Shown piece by piece: positions 7,452-15,573 of a stretch of DNA of 64,000 nt (the first letter of the stretch is position 1; each line of letters begins with the position of its first letter). The stretch spans positions 62,001-126,000 of the forward strand of contig JARBTR010000001.1 in the NCBI GenBank assembly GCA_029240105.1, written 5' to 3'. The stretch comes from Caryophanales bacterium (GTDB taxonomy: Bacteria; Bacillota; Bacilli; JARBTR01). Both the position numbers and the translations under genes were made by a program. The notes beneath the pieces are model-generated. The model worked only from the letters and a program-made list of their open reading frames with translations. It searched no databases and was not told where the DNA came from.

Positions 7452-8357
7452 ATGAAAAATAACAGGTTACTATCTTTATTTTTTTTAACAATTATAGTTT
7501 TAGTTTCATTTGGGTTACTATTTGGGTGCAGTAATGATAAAGGATTTAAGTCTGAGTTAAAAATAAAAAAAGAAAGTGTTTCAACTGATTCCAATTCATC
7601 AAATGGGTATAAGTCAGACCAAGAGTTATCGAAAAATACAGTTTCAAAAGTAGATAGTACGGACAACCGTAAAATTATAAAAAACGCTAAATTAGATGTT
7701 GAGACAAAAAAATACACAGAATCAATAAAACATTTAGAGTCATTAGTAAATCAATTTAATGGTTACATCGAAAATTCAAATGTGAATGGGGGAGGCTTGG
7801 ACAGTAAAGAGCAGACACGAACTGCAAATTATACTGTTCGGATCCCAACTGAACAACTAGATTCGTTTTTAGGCAGTATTGGAACTATTGGCAAAATAAC
7901 TCAAAAAAGTATTACTGGTCAAGATGTAACCCAGCAGTATTTTGATAAAGAATCTCGTTTAAATGCTCTGAAAATCCAACGAGCAAGTCTAGAAGATTTT
8001 CTTAAAAAGGCAGCCAATGTAAAAGATTCATTGGAGATATACAAAGAACTAACAAATGTAAATACAGAGATTGAGCAGCTTACTGGAGAAATGCAAAAAT
8101 TAGATCAGTTGGTTAGCTTATCTAAAGTCGATATTATTGTTAATGAAGTACCTGCTGCGAAAGTTTACAATGATGACAGTTTTATGAGTGAAATCAAAAA
8201 TATATTTGTAGAATCAAGTGATGCCATGCTCACTTTTTGTGGGGCAATCATCAAAGCGTTAGTTGCTACCGCGCCTTTTGCAATCGTTTTTGGAGTTATC
8301 GGATACATTGGTTATTTCATTTATAGAAAAATAAAATCAAGAACTAGTAAGTTATAA
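7452..8357 (+). CDS. DUF4349-type lipoprotein with C-terminal membrane segment
   Basis: A 301-residue envelope protein. The N-terminus has a lipoprotein signal ending in LLFGCSND, so the Cys should be lipidated. The core has NRKIIKNAKLDVETKKY, YTVRIPTEQLDSFL, and a coiled-coil region around EIYKELTNVNTEIEQLTGEMQKL, a pattern typical of DUF4349 proteins. A C-terminal hydrophobic helix (residues about 270-292, ATAPFAIVFGVIGYIGYFIY) gives a second membrane anchor. The ATG at 7452 follows AGAAGGGGTG at good spacing; the longer frame from 7395 lacks a signal peptide. Function of the family is not established. It stands alone, with a terminator behind it. Confidence 0.75.
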   Translation: MKNNRLLSLFFLTIIVLVSFGLLFGCSNDKGFKSELKIKKESVSTDSNSSNGYKSDQELSKNTVSKVDSTDNRKIIKNAKLDVETKKYTESIKHLESLVNQFNGYIENSNVNGGGLDSKEQTRTANYTVRIPTEQLDSFLGSIGTIGKITQKSITGQDVTQQYFDKESRLNALKIQRASLEDFLKKAANVKDSLEIYKELTNVNTEIEQLTGEMQKLDQLVSLSKVDIIVNEVPAAKVYNDDSFMSEIKNIFVESSDAMLTFCGAIIKALVATAPFAIVFGVIGYIGYFIYRKIKSRTSKL

Positions 8358-8440
8358 TAAAATCCAAATTATTGATTAAGTACATTTTCATTGAAATTTT
8401 ACGAAGTCCAATTATTTAAGGTATAACTTTTTTAAAATAG

Positions 8441-8475
8441 AAAAACGCTCAGAATTGAATCTGAGCGTTTTTTGT
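8441..8475 (+). terminator. Bidirectional intrinsic terminator
   Basis: AAAAACGCTCAGA (8441-8453) pairs with TCTGAGCGTTTTT (8460-8472). A and T runs on both sides let it serve the plus-strand lipoprotein gene and the minus-strand genes that converge on it. Confidence 0.85.
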
Positions 8476-8482
8476 TATTTAA

Positions 8483-8731
8483 TTATTGAATTTGATTCCA
8501 TATTTTTAAGAAAGGTTCTTCATTCATTCTGAAATAGGCATCCATAAATCCATAATAGATATAGTTATCTTTAAGAAGAAATAATTCAACATTCGTTCAT
8601 TCGTTCAATTGAATGGATAATTCTCTAAAAGCATCATTATTATGAGAGTCGCCTATTGGGTCAAAATCTTCCGTTCGAGGAAGTGGTTTAGTTTTATTCA
8701 ATTCTTCAACAAAAGTGTTTAATTCACTCAT
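8483..8731 (-). pseudogene. Small gene of unknown function interrupted by an in-frame TGA
   Basis: Reading the minus strand from the ATG at 8731 gives an 82-codon frame (excluding the final stop) with one internal TGA at 8599-8597. The N-terminal part begins SELNTFVEELNKTKPLP; after the stop it continues in the same frame with DNYIYYGFMDAYFRMNEEPF and ends at TAA 8483. The stop lies inside a tandem GAACGAAT repeat, a likely slippage site. The frame begins 5 bases after the upstream gene's stop, so the two were probably co-expressed. No family was recognised. Readthrough or a sequencing error is possible. Confidence 0.5.
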
Positions 8732-8736
8732 TTCTT

Positions 8737-9330
8737 TTATTGTGTGATAATTCGTAACACCACTATTCCAACATTGAATGTTCTATATTTTGCTTTAGTT
8801 ACATTACCTGCCATTTTTAATTTACCAAATACATCCTCACCACTATTCAGGGTTATACCATTAAGATTTTCAAAAAATTCTGCATATGGTTTTCCGTCTT
8901 GTTCTTCGTAAGTCATGATCCGAAAGTCTTTATCATAGCCTTTTACGGAAAAAACACTTTTTATTCCTATTGAGGACGCAAATTCTTCTGTATATGCGTC
9001 TTGATTACTCCATTCATTAAGACTTCCTTTCGTGATACCAAGCTTGTCCCCCAAAATGACTTTTGCATTTTCCTCATCGATTTCTGTTCTAGCTTCTTTG
9101 TAAACTTTCCCGTTATAAACAATTAAACCAATCATTTTAGCATTTGAAAGATCTTTTGGTAATTTAATAGCAGGAATTTTTACACCTCCATTTTTAGTGA
9201 TGGTAGGTTCGTTTTTACTAGTAAGATTAAAATTATTATTACTTACCATTGTATGAAATCCGAAAATTATAAGTAGGTTTGTAGCAATAATGGTGCCTGT
9301 TACAATAAAACTTTTTCTACCGCCCTGCAT
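8737..9330 (-). CDS. Membrane-anchored protein of unknown function
   Basis: A 197-residue protein with a short basic N-terminus (MQGGRKSF) and one hydrophobic segment (IVTGTIIATNLLIIFGF), so the rest should lie outside the membrane. The outer part has KIPAIKLPKDLSNAKMIGLIVYNGKVYKEA and KLGITKGSLNEW, and repeated Gly-Asp/Lys turns. The domain is not recognised. The start at 9330 is supported by GGGGGTG 6 bases upstream; the longer frame from 9387 is not. It is followed immediately by the broken gene at 8483-8731. The strand is opposite to the surrounding division and sporulation genes, suggesting later insertion. Confidence 0.65.
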   Translation of the reverse strand: MQGGRKSFIVTGTIIATNLLIIFGFHTMVSNNNFNLTSKNEPTITKNGGVKIPAIKLPKDLSNAKMIGLIVYNGKVYKEARTEIDEENAKVILGDKLGITKGSLNEWSNQDAYTEEFASSIGIKSVFSVKGYDKDFRIMTYEEQDGKPYAEFFENLNGITLNSGEDVFGKLKMAGNVTKAKYRTFNVGIVVLRIITQ

Positions 9331-9484
9331 TGAAACACCCCCAAATTTAATTTTGCCTATTATCATTTTATTAGATTTACTATCCATAATTTAGCATAAA
9401 ATCCCAAAAATCAGTTTAAATAAGCTTCTTTTAAAGTATCTACAATAACTCTAATTTGGCTTAGAATTGGCTGTTTCTGAATTT

Positions 9485-9561
9485 TTTGTCAAATGAAACC
9501 GAATTTTTTTCAAGAAACGGTTCATATTCTGACAAGTTTGGATTGTCTTAAGACATATAAT
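9485..9561 (+). promoter_or_regulatory. Candidate Spo0A-activated spoIIG promoter
   Basis: A perfect 0A box, TTTGTCAAA (9485-9493), lies about 75-83 bases before the inferred start. A -35 CTGACA (9529-9534) and -10 TATAAT (9556-9561) are 21 bases apart. The over-long spacing and upstream 0A box match the known B. subtilis spoIIG promoter, which needs Spo0A~P to bind sigma-A polymerase. Confidence 0.55.
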
Positions 9562-9622
9562 TTTTAAAAAAAGAGGGTGCGAAAAAGTTTAGAGGAGTGA
9601 TTGAAAAAGGAAGTGGGAAAAC

Positions 9623-10495
9623 ATGTACATCGATGTCATTTGGTTATTAAATCTTTGCTTTGATACGCTGTTATTGATATGGACAGCTGCAATTTTGAAA
9701 AGAAAGTTTCATTATTGGCGTGCTTTTGCTGGAGGATTATTTGGTTCCGCGACTGTTTGGCTTTACATAACTCCCTTTTCATATGTAATCGACATTATTC
9801 CAGTTAAAATTAGCATTTCGATTGTGATGATTATGATTTTTTTGGGGATTCGACAATTTAAAACAGTAATGACCAATTTAATTACCTTTTATCTGGTTAC
9901 ATTCCTCTCAGGTGGACTCCTTTATGGCCTACACAACCTTTTTTCCATAAATACATCGACTGTTTTTGAAAATACAACAAGTACTATAAATTTATATGGT
10001 GACCCATTAAGTTGGTCATTTGTACTTGTATCATTTCCATTCACTTTCATTCTTTTAAAGTACTTTTCAGGGAATATTCGAGTCATAAAATTCAATCAGC
10101 ATCATCATGCGAAAGCAAGCTGCCAAATAAATGATATACAACTCGAATTGGCAGGGTTGATTGACACAGGGAATCAGCTTCGTGACCCAATTTCTCGGCT
10201 TCCAGTAGTAATCGTCTCATTTGAAAAGATGGGACAAGTTTTGCCAGATCAGATTAAAGACTTGGTTGATCGGGAGGACGTCTTTAATCTAAATCTTGAT
10301 GAAAAATGGCAACAAAAAGTAAGAGTTGTTCCATATAAAGTGGTTGGGAAGAGTCAAAACCTTTTAATTGCGTTTAAACCTGATCGTTTCATCATTCAGG
10401 ATCAAGAAAAGGATTGTTTGATTTCCTTTACGAGGGAAAAGTTATTTGGGCATGAAGACCTTAATGCAATTATACATCCGGATTTGGCCGGATAG
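9623..10495 (+). CDS. spoIIGA: Pro-sigma-E processing protease SpoIIGA
   Basis: A 290-residue sporulation membrane protease. The N-terminal half has five hydrophobic segments starting MYIDVIWLLNLCFD. The C-terminal half is the aspartic-protease-like domain, with the active-site motif GLIDTGNQLRDP (residue about 183). It cleaves the pro-sequence of sigma-E in the mother cell after a signal from SpoIIR. It lies directly upstream of its substrate gene sigE (157 bases). The start follows GGAAGTGGG. Upstream lies the spoIIG-like promoter at 9485-9561, so it should be switched on early in sporulation. Confidence 0.93.
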   Translation: MYIDVIWLLNLCFDTLLLIWTAAILKRKFHYWRAFAGGLFGSATVWLYITPFSYVIDIIPVKISISIVMIMIFLGIRQFKTVMTNLITFYLVTFLSGGLLYGLHNLFSINTSTVFENTTSTINLYGDPLSWSFVLVSFPFTFILLKYFSGNIRVIKFNQHHHAKASCQINDIQLELAGLIDTGNQLRDPISRLPVVIVSFEKMGQVLPDQIKDLVDREDVFNLNLDEKWQQKVRVVPYKVVGKSQNLLIAFKPDRFIIQDQEKDCLISFTREKLFGHEDLNAIIHPDLAG

Positions 10496-10651
10496 AATTT
10501 TTTACTGCCAGAATATTCTGTAATTGACAGGTTCGCATTTCACAAATCTTCTAGTGCGTATTGCAATTTCAGCATAGAAATCTCTAGTTAATCAAAGATG
10601 TTTGTATATCGATTCTTAAAGAAATAATTTTATGAAAAATGGGGAATTGGG

Positions 10652-11371
10652 ATGAAAAACTTACGTTTAAGAATTGTAATGATTTGGGTTAAAATTTGTT
10701 TAAAATTAGGGATTCATCCTAAAAGTATATACTACATTGGTGGTAGTGAAGCATTGCCGGCACCACTTTCAAAAGAGGAAGAAGAAATATTTCTTCAAAA
10801 GCTACCTTTAGGCGACGAATATGCCAGAGCTGTCCTTATTGAACGAAATCTGAGATTAGTTGTTTATATTGCAAGAAAATTTGAGAATACAGGTATTAAT
10901 ATTGAGGATTTGATTAGCATTGGCACTATTGGTTTGATAAAGGCTGTCAATACCTTTAATCCTGAAAAAAAGATAAAATTAGCGACCTATGCATCTCGCT
11001 GTATTGAAAATGAAATTTTAATGTATCTTCGAAAAAATAGTCGGATTCGTACAGAGGTTTCCTTCGACGAACCATTAAATATAGATTGGGACGGAAATGA
11101 ATTATTACTGTCTGATGTGCTTGGTACAGAAGAGGATATCATTACAAAAGATTTAGAACTTGAAATTGATCGTCAACTCTTGGCCGATGCCATTGAACAG
11201 CTTAATGATCGGGAAAAGCAAATTATGTTCCTCCGTTTTGGATTTGGTGGAACTGAAGAAAAGACACAGAAAGACGTTGCTGATATGCTAGGCATTTCCC
11301 AATCATACATTTCCCGTCTGGAGAAAAGGATTATTAAGAGATTAAGGAAAGAAATTAATAAAATGGTCTAG
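10652..11371 (+). CDS. sigE: RNA polymerase sporulation sigma factor E (pro-sigma-E)
   Basis: A 239-residue sigma-70 family protein with an N-terminal pro-sequence rich in Lys, Arg and hydrophobic residues, cut before about [10 protein letters not shown]. Region 2 reads [27 protein letters not shown], and region 4.2 has [22 protein letters not shown]. It directs the early mother-cell programme after SpoIIGA cleavage. It is close to identical with B. subtilis sigma-E through the core regions. In the intact spoIIG operon spoIIGA and sigE are co-transcribed. The stop codon is followed one base later by the TAGGTGCT end of a large intergenic repeat. Confidence 0.97.
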   Translation: MKNLRLRIVMIWVKICLKLGIHPKSIYYIGGSEALPAPLSKEEEEIFLQKLPLGDEYARAVLIERNLRLVVYIARKFENTGINIEDLISIGTIGLIKAVNTFNPEKKIKLATYASRCIENEILMYLRKNSRIRTEVSFDEPLNIDWDGNELLLSDVLGTEEDIITKDLELEIDRQLLADAIEQLNDREKQIMFLRFGFGGTEEKTQKDVADMLGISQSYISRLEKRIIKRLRKEINKMV

Positions 11372-11460
11372 TTAGGTGCTCGAAAAGCCGTTAAACTTTG
11401 AAGGAACTGCCTTTTGAAGTCCCTTTAATTCTCTGAACAATACATTTGATAAGAATTGTT

Positions 11461-11518
11461 ATCCCACCACGATAAATGATAGGCCTTTAGGCCTGTACAA
11501 GTGGTGGGATATTATTTT
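11461..11518 (+). terminator. Hairpin terminator after sigE, inside the repeat
   Basis: ATCCCACCAC pairs with GTGGTGGGAT, with a nested GGCC palindrome in the loop, followed by ATTATTTTT. It would end the spoIIG transcript before sigG. Confidence 0.6.
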
Positions 11519-11678
11519 TAGGAACGACTTGGGTACTCAAATGAGCAAATCAGTAAAAAAATGTCGAAAAAAATATTTAAAAAAATAATAAAAAAATTCT
11601 CTTGTTGAGACACTAGTCTTATCAAGAGTTTTCTTAATTTTTGAGTAAAAACACACCCGAAAGTGAGCATAGTCCACT

Positions 11679-11707
11679 GCATAATTTTTAACCTGAGGGG
11701 CATACTT
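11679..11707 (+). promoter_or_regulatory. Candidate sigma-F/sigma-G promoter for sigG
   Basis: GCATA (11679-11683), 14 bases, then GGGCATACTT (11698-11707), which fits the forespore consensus GYATA-15-GGnnAnAHT. It lies about 255 bases before sigG and inside the family-2 repeat. The match was found by eye. Confidence 0.35.
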
Positions 11708-11962
11708 CCTCGTACAAGTTCTTCGATTTTTATCGAACTATATTGACGAATTTCTTGTTTTTTCGACGAGATTTCGCATGTAGGAATTGACGGGCTTCGG
11801 TCCACAGCCTTTTGATAACTTCCAAAAAAACCTTGAAAGTTTGCTGTAAAAAACGTATACGTTTTTGCTTACTTCATTGGTTTTCTGGTCCGAAAACGAA
11901 TACGTTTTCCTTCAAGGCTAATCGTGGATTTAAGCACCTAAGGAATTGTAGGAGGAATCTAG

Positions 11963-12742
11963 TTGGCACGGAATAAAGTTGAAATTTGCGGTGTAGATAC
12001 TTCGAAACTCCCAGTGTTAAAAAATGAAGAAATGAGAATCCTATTTGCAGAAATGCAATCAGGCGATAAGAGTGCACGAGATACTCTTATCAATGGGAAT
12101 TTACGTCTCGTTCTAAGTGTCATTCAGCGTTTTTACAATAGAGGTGAATACGTTGATGATTTATTTCAAGTCGGTTGTATTGGACTTATGAAATCAATAG
12201 ATAACTTCGATTTGAATCAAAATGTACGTTTTTCTACCTATGCAGTACCGATGATTATTGGTGAAATCAGAAGATATTTACGAGATAACAATCCAATACG
12301 TGTGTCTCGCTCATTGCGCGATATTGCCTATAAAGCTTTGCAGGTTAGAGAGCAACTACTTGGTTTGTTTTCAAAAGAACCATCTATAGAAGATATAGCC
12401 AAGAGAATTAATGTACCTTACGAAGATGTCGTTTTCGCATTAGATGCGATACAAGATCCTGTAAGTCTTTTTGAACCAATTTTCAATGATGGTGGGGATC
12501 CGATTTTTGTGATGGATCAACTCAGTGATGATAAAAACAAAGAGAGTAGCTGGGTAGATGATATTGCCATTCGAGAGGGTATGAAAAGGTTAAATGATCG
12601 CGAAAAACTCATATTAAACAAACGATTCTTCCTTGGTAAAACTCAAATGGAAGTCGCTGATGAAATTGGTATTTCTCAAGCACAGGTTTCGAGATTAGAA
12701 AAATCAGCTATAAAAGCAATGAACAAAAACATTCTTCACTAG
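11963..12742 (+). CDS. sigG: RNA polymerase sporulation sigma factor G
   Basis: A 259-residue late forespore sigma factor. Its N-terminus, ARNKVEICGVDTSKLPVL, is characteristic, and the protein is co-linear with B. subtilis sigma-G. Region 2 reads DDLFQVGCIGLMKSIDNFD and FSTYAVPMIIGEIRRYLRD, region 3 is around SLRDIAYKALQVREQL, and region 4.2 reads KTQMEVADEIGISQAQVSRLEK. It drives late forespore genes after engulfment. The TTG start is preceded by GTAGGAGGAA at ideal spacing. Only 22 bases separate it from the right end of the family-2 repeat, so its promoter must be inside that repeat or further upstream. Confidence 0.97.
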   Translation: MARNKVEICGVDTSKLPVLKNEEMRILFAEMQSGDKSARDTLINGNLRLVLSVIQRFYNRGEYVDDLFQVGCIGLMKSIDNFDLNQNVRFSTYAVPMIIGEIRRYLRDNNPIRVSRSLRDIAYKALQVREQLLGLFSKEPSIEDIAKRINVPYEDVVFALDAIQDPVSLFEPIFNDGGDPIFVMDQLSDDKNKESSWVDDIAIREGMKRLNDREKLILNKRFFLGKTQMEVADEIGISQAQVSRLEKSAIKAMNKNILH

Positions 12743-12768
12743 CATTAAAATAAAAACCAGTAATAATC

Positions 12769-12806
12769 AAGATAAGCAACAGAAATGCTGCTTATCTTTT
12801 CTTTTT
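12769..12806 (+). terminator. Intrinsic terminator after sigG
   Basis: AAGATAAGCA (12769-12778) pairs with TGCTTATCTT (12789-12798), then TTCTTTTTG. Confidence 0.8.
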
Positions 12807-12925
12807 GTTCATAAAATTAAAATAGTGATACATTGGAATTTCACGGCTCTGATAAAATTTGTTGATGATATTTTTTTGTTTTTTAAATAACAGAGCAAAA
12901 AATTTTAAAAATAGGAGAGATTGTT

Positions 12926-13174
12926 ATGATTAAAATATCAGAACTTCAAGATAAAGATATACTTAACTTACAAGATGGGGCTATACTTGGACGAATCGTT
13001 GATATTGACATTAATCCAAAAAGTGGGAGCATTTTATCCGTTCTGGTATCGACAGAAAAGTTCTTTTCTTTTTTTTCTGGGAATGAGACATTTGAGATGT
13101 CGTGGCAAGATATAAAAAAAATTGGTACAGATTTTATTTTTGTTGATGATAGTAAATTTATTAGCAAGACTTAA
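12926..13174 (+). CDS. ylmC: PRC-barrel sporulation-associated protein, YlmC/YmxH family
   Basis: An 82-residue single PRC-barrel domain protein (MIKISELQDKDILNLQDGAILGRIVDIDI...). It occupies the same position, after sigG, as ylmC in B. subtilis. PRC-barrel proteins of this type are small beta-barrel cytoplasmic proteins of unproven function. It has a good ribosome site, AGGAGAG, 7 bases upstream. An internal FFSFFSGNETFEMSW insertion is typical of this subfamily. It is probably the first gene of, or closely linked with, the downstream pgeF-ylmE-sepF group, separated by 78 bases. Confidence 0.8.
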   Translation: MIKISELQDKDILNLQDGAILGRIVDIDINPKSGSILSVLVSTEKFFSFFSGNETFEMSWQDIKKIGTDFIFVDDSKFISKT

Positions 13175-13252
13175 ATTGACTTTACTGACGTAATCAAGTA
13201 AATATGATATTTTTATACGTATAAATAGAACCAAAAAGTGGGTAGTGTGTAA

Positions 13253-14083
13253 GTGGAACCTTTTCTATTAAAGAAATCAAAATTTATCGTTGAAAAGTGG
13301 TATCAAGAATCTCATTTAGTTTCAGGTTTTACATGTAAATATTCAATTGATGAATGTACAAATAAAAGAAACCAAAACCTTGGGCTTCATGTTGGTGATG
13401 TGCATCAAAATGTAGTCAATAACCGCCATATTATCGCAAATGAGATTGGAATACCGTTACAAAATTGGGTAGGATCACAACAAACTCATGGTCGCCGTAT
13501 TAAAAAAATTTCACGAGACGATGCTGGTCTAGGTAGTGAATTTTACGAAGAGGCAATTAAGGATACAGATGGATTATATACAAAGGAACAAGGGATTCAG
13601 CTCACTCAGTTTTACGCAGATTGCGTCCCTGTTTTTTTTCGTCATAAAAATTCAAAAATGATTGGTATTGCGCATGCTGGGTGGAAGGGAACAACTCTAG
13701 GTATTTCTGGTGAGATGGTTCGCATTTGGCTGGAGCATGAGGATATTCACCCATCTGAAGTTGAAGTTGTCATTGGGCCTTCTATTTGTAAGCAGTGCTA
13801 TTTGGTTGATGAAAAAGTCATACAAGCAGTAAATATATTGCTTGGTAAGGATGCTCCTCTAGTCTATGTACGTAAAGATTCATCACAGTTTTATCTCGAT
13901 TTAAAAAAGATAAATGAGCTCATTTTATTGAAAAATGGGGTTTTATTTGAGAATATATATACGACGAACTATTGCACAAGTTGTGATGAAGAGTACTTCT
14001 TTTCTTATAGAAGAGAGCAAGGGAACGCGGGAAGAATGATGGGTTATATAGGATGGTTGGAATCAGATGAAGGTAGTAGATAA
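13253..14083 (+). CDS. pgeF: Purine nucleoside phosphorylase / multicopper-like YfiH family protein (PgeF, YlmD)
   Basis: 276 residues. Characteristic motifs are QQTHG (residue about 79), ADCVPVFF, IAHAGWKGTTLGI, VVIGPSICKQCY and the C-terminal NYCTSCDEEYFFSYRREQG. The conserved His and Cys residues bind the metal or substrate. Members of this family cleave purine nucleosides, and in some bacteria hydrolyse misincorporated UDP-MurNAc-L-Ser. The GTG start at 13253 gives the normal length. The 3' end overlaps ylmE by 17 bases, so the two are translationally coupled within the septation cluster. Confidence 0.88.
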   Translation: MEPFLLKKSKFIVEKWYQESHLVSGFTCKYSIDECTNKRNQNLGLHVGDVHQNVVNNRHIIANEIGIPLQNWVGSQQTHGRRIKKISRDDAGLGSEFYEEAIKDTDGLYTKEQGIQLTQFYADCVPVFFRHKNSKMIGIAHAGWKGTTLGISGEMVRIWLEHEDIHPSEVEVVIGPSICKQCYLVDEKVIQAVNILLGKDAPLVYVRKDSSQFYLDLKKINELILLKNGVLFENIYTTNYCTSCDEEYFFSYRREQGNAGRMMGYIGWLESDEGSR

Positions 14084-14738
14084 ATTAGTTGATATACAAA
14101 ATAAAATAGATGCGTCATGTGAACGAGTAGGGCGAGACAAAAGTGAGGTAACTATTATTGCCGTCACAAAATATGTCTCGAATGAAAGGGCATTTGAAGC
14201 TGTTGAAGCTGGGATTGTACATCTAGGTGAAAACTACGAAGACGGATTGCTAATGAAGCAAGAGGTTTTAGGGGACAAGCCTATTTGGCATTTTATCGGT
14301 ACGTTACAAACCAAAAAAGTTAAAAAAATAATCAACAAAATCGATTATTTACATTCTTTAGATAGACTCTCACTTGCTGAAGAAATTCAGAAAAGAGCTG
14401 ATCATCCTATTAAATGTCTAATCCAGGTCAATACTTCAGAAGAAGATTCGAAACATGGGATTGCGAAAGAAAATGTTATCGGCTTTATTCAAGAATTACA
14501 GAAATATGATACAATTGAGATTGTTGGATTAATGACAATGGCTGCTTTTACCGAAGATAAGGATGAAATTCGCCGTTGCTTTAGAGAACTTAAAAGTTTA
14601 CAAACAGAAATCATTAAATTAGAATTACTCAAAACACCTTTTAAACACTTATCAATGGGGATGTCAAATGACTTTGAAATTGCTGTTGAAGAAGGTGCAA
14701 CAATGATTCGAATTGGAACTTCCCTAGTGGGAGAATAA
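14067..14738 (+). CDS. ylmE: Pyridoxal-phosphate homeostasis protein, YggS/PLPBP family
   Basis: A 223-residue single-domain PLP-binding barrel protein. The Schiff-base lysine is in IIAVTKYVS (residue about 33); other signatures are HLGENYEDGL, WHFIGTLQTKK, IQVNTSEEDSKHGI, GLMTMA and the phosphate-binding LSMGMSNDFEIAVEEGATMIRIGT. It buffers free PLP and influences amino-acid metabolism. It overlaps pgeF upstream and lies 46 bases before sepF, as in other Bacillales. Confidence 0.93.
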   Translation: MKVVDKLVDIQNKIDASCERVGRDKSEVTIIAVTKYVSNERAFEAVEAGIVHLGENYEDGLLMKQEVLGDKPIWHFIGTLQTKKVKKIINKIDYLHSLDRLSLAEEIQKRADHPIKCLIQVNTSEEDSKHGIAKENVIGFIQELQKYDTIEIVGLMTMAAFTEDKDEIRRCFRELKSLQTEIIKLELLKTPFKHLSMGMSNDFEIAVEEGATMIRIGTSLVGE

Positions 14739-14784
14739 GTCAATGGAGTAAAACTCATTGTATTAAAATAGAGAGGTGCAGAAT

Positions 14785-15246
14785 ATGGCTTTTATAGATA
14801 ACGTAAAGAAATTTTTCGCTGTGGATGAAGAAATGGAATATGAAGAAGAAGAAAGTGTTCCGGAAACGCAGCAAAAAAGTAGTCGAAGTGAAATGCCAAA
14901 ACCAAGCATGATACGACCTGTTCGCCAAAATGTTGCTAGTATACCAAATCAAGGAGCGGCAAGACAATCAAAAATGATTGTTCTTGAGCCAACGAGTTAT
15001 CAAGATGCAAAAGAAATTGCAGACCATTTGATAAATAAACGCAGTGTTGTAGTGAACATGCAACGTATGAACATTGACCAAACAAGAAGAATTTTGGACT
15101 TTGTTGCAGGCGTTTTGTACCCAATCAATGGAAGTATGAAAACGATTGGTGATCAAATTTACATATTTACACCTGAAAATGTGGAATTGGCTGGTTCAAT
15201 TTCAAACTATGAACAACATTCTGAAGAATCTAACGTTCGGTGGTAG
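14785..15246 (+). CDS. sepF: Cell division protein SepF
   Basis: A 153-residue FtsZ-associated protein that bundles FtsZ filaments and anchors them to the membrane. The N-terminal amphipathic membrane helix is MAFIDNVKKFFA, followed by an acidic linker and the SepF core (MIVLEPTSYQDAKEIADHLIN, VVVNMQRM, RRILDFVAGVLYPINGSM, IYIFTPENVEL). The ATG at 14785 follows GAGGTG; a GTG nine bases upstream is less well placed. It lies in the ylm cluster and abuts ylmG. It would bind the C-terminal peptide that is retained in the truncated FtsZ. Confidence 0.95.
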   Translation: MAFIDNVKKFFAVDEEMEYEEEESVPETQQKSSRSEMPKPSMIRPVRQNVASIPNQGAARQSKMIVLEPTSYQDAKEIADHLINKRSVVVNMQRMNIDQTRRILDFVAGVLYPINGSMKTIGDQIYIFTPENVELAGSISNYEQHSEESNVRW

Positions 15247-15513
15247 ATGATGAATACTTTAATCAATTTGATTTTAAATGCAAAAGACTTATATTATTAC
15301 GCGATTATTATTTATATAGTGATGTCTTGGTTTCCAAATGCTTATGGAACGGCCTTTCATCGTTTTTTACACAGAATTTGTGAACCTTATTTAGCGATAT
15401 TCAGAAGAATTGTTCCTCCGATTGCACGTATAGATTTTTCACCTATTATTGGGCTATTTGCTTTGGAATTTGCTACAAAAGGCTTAATTATTATTCTTGT
15501 AAGATTCTTCTAG
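15247..15513 (+). CDS. ylmG: YggT family membrane protein YlmG
   Basis: An 88-residue protein with two hydrophobic segments flanking the conserved RFLHRICEPYLAIFRRIVPPI amphipathic stretch and DFSPIIGLFALEF. YlmG/YggT proteins are small membrane proteins linked genetically to division or nucleoid distribution; mechanism unknown. The ATG follows the sepF stop with no gap, so translation is coupled. A terminator follows at 15522, cutting it off from ylmH. Confidence 0.9.
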   Translation: MMNTLINLILNAKDLYYYAIIIYIVMSWFPNAYGTAFHRFLHRICEPYLAIFRRIVPPIARIDFSPIIGLFALEFATKGLIIILVRFF

Positions 15514-15521
15514 ATAATATG

Positions 15522-15548
15522 AAACCGTAGATATTCTGCGGTTTTTTT
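15522..15548 (+). terminator. Intrinsic terminator after ylmG
   Basis: AAACCGTAGA pairs with CTGCGGTTT (stem with one wobble, loop around ATATT), followed by seven T. Confidence 0.8.
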
Positions 15549-15573
15549 ATGGATAGGCACTTTTAAAGTTTGT

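Larger units (their letters stand above)
11373..11940 (+). repeat. Family-2 element: 568-bp block with TAGGTGCT/AGCACCTA terminal inverted repeat
   Basis: Fills the entire sigE-sigG gap. The left end TAGGTGCT (11373-11380) and right end AGCACCTA (11933-11940) are perfect inverted repeats. The first 37 bases are identical to 59448-59484. Internal hairpins occur at 11461-11513, 11599-11630 and 11727-11742, and a perfect palindrome at 11849-11866. Segments near 11787-11835 and 11880-11935 recur at 20735-20760 and 20945-20993. No protein-coding content was seen; a minus-strand open frame here has no family features. Confidence 0.7.

Noticed and set aside
11518..12077. Minus-strand open frames in and beside the sigE-sigG gap
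   Set aside because: They overlap hairpin repeats and the start of sigG; composition is low-complexity and there are no start signals.
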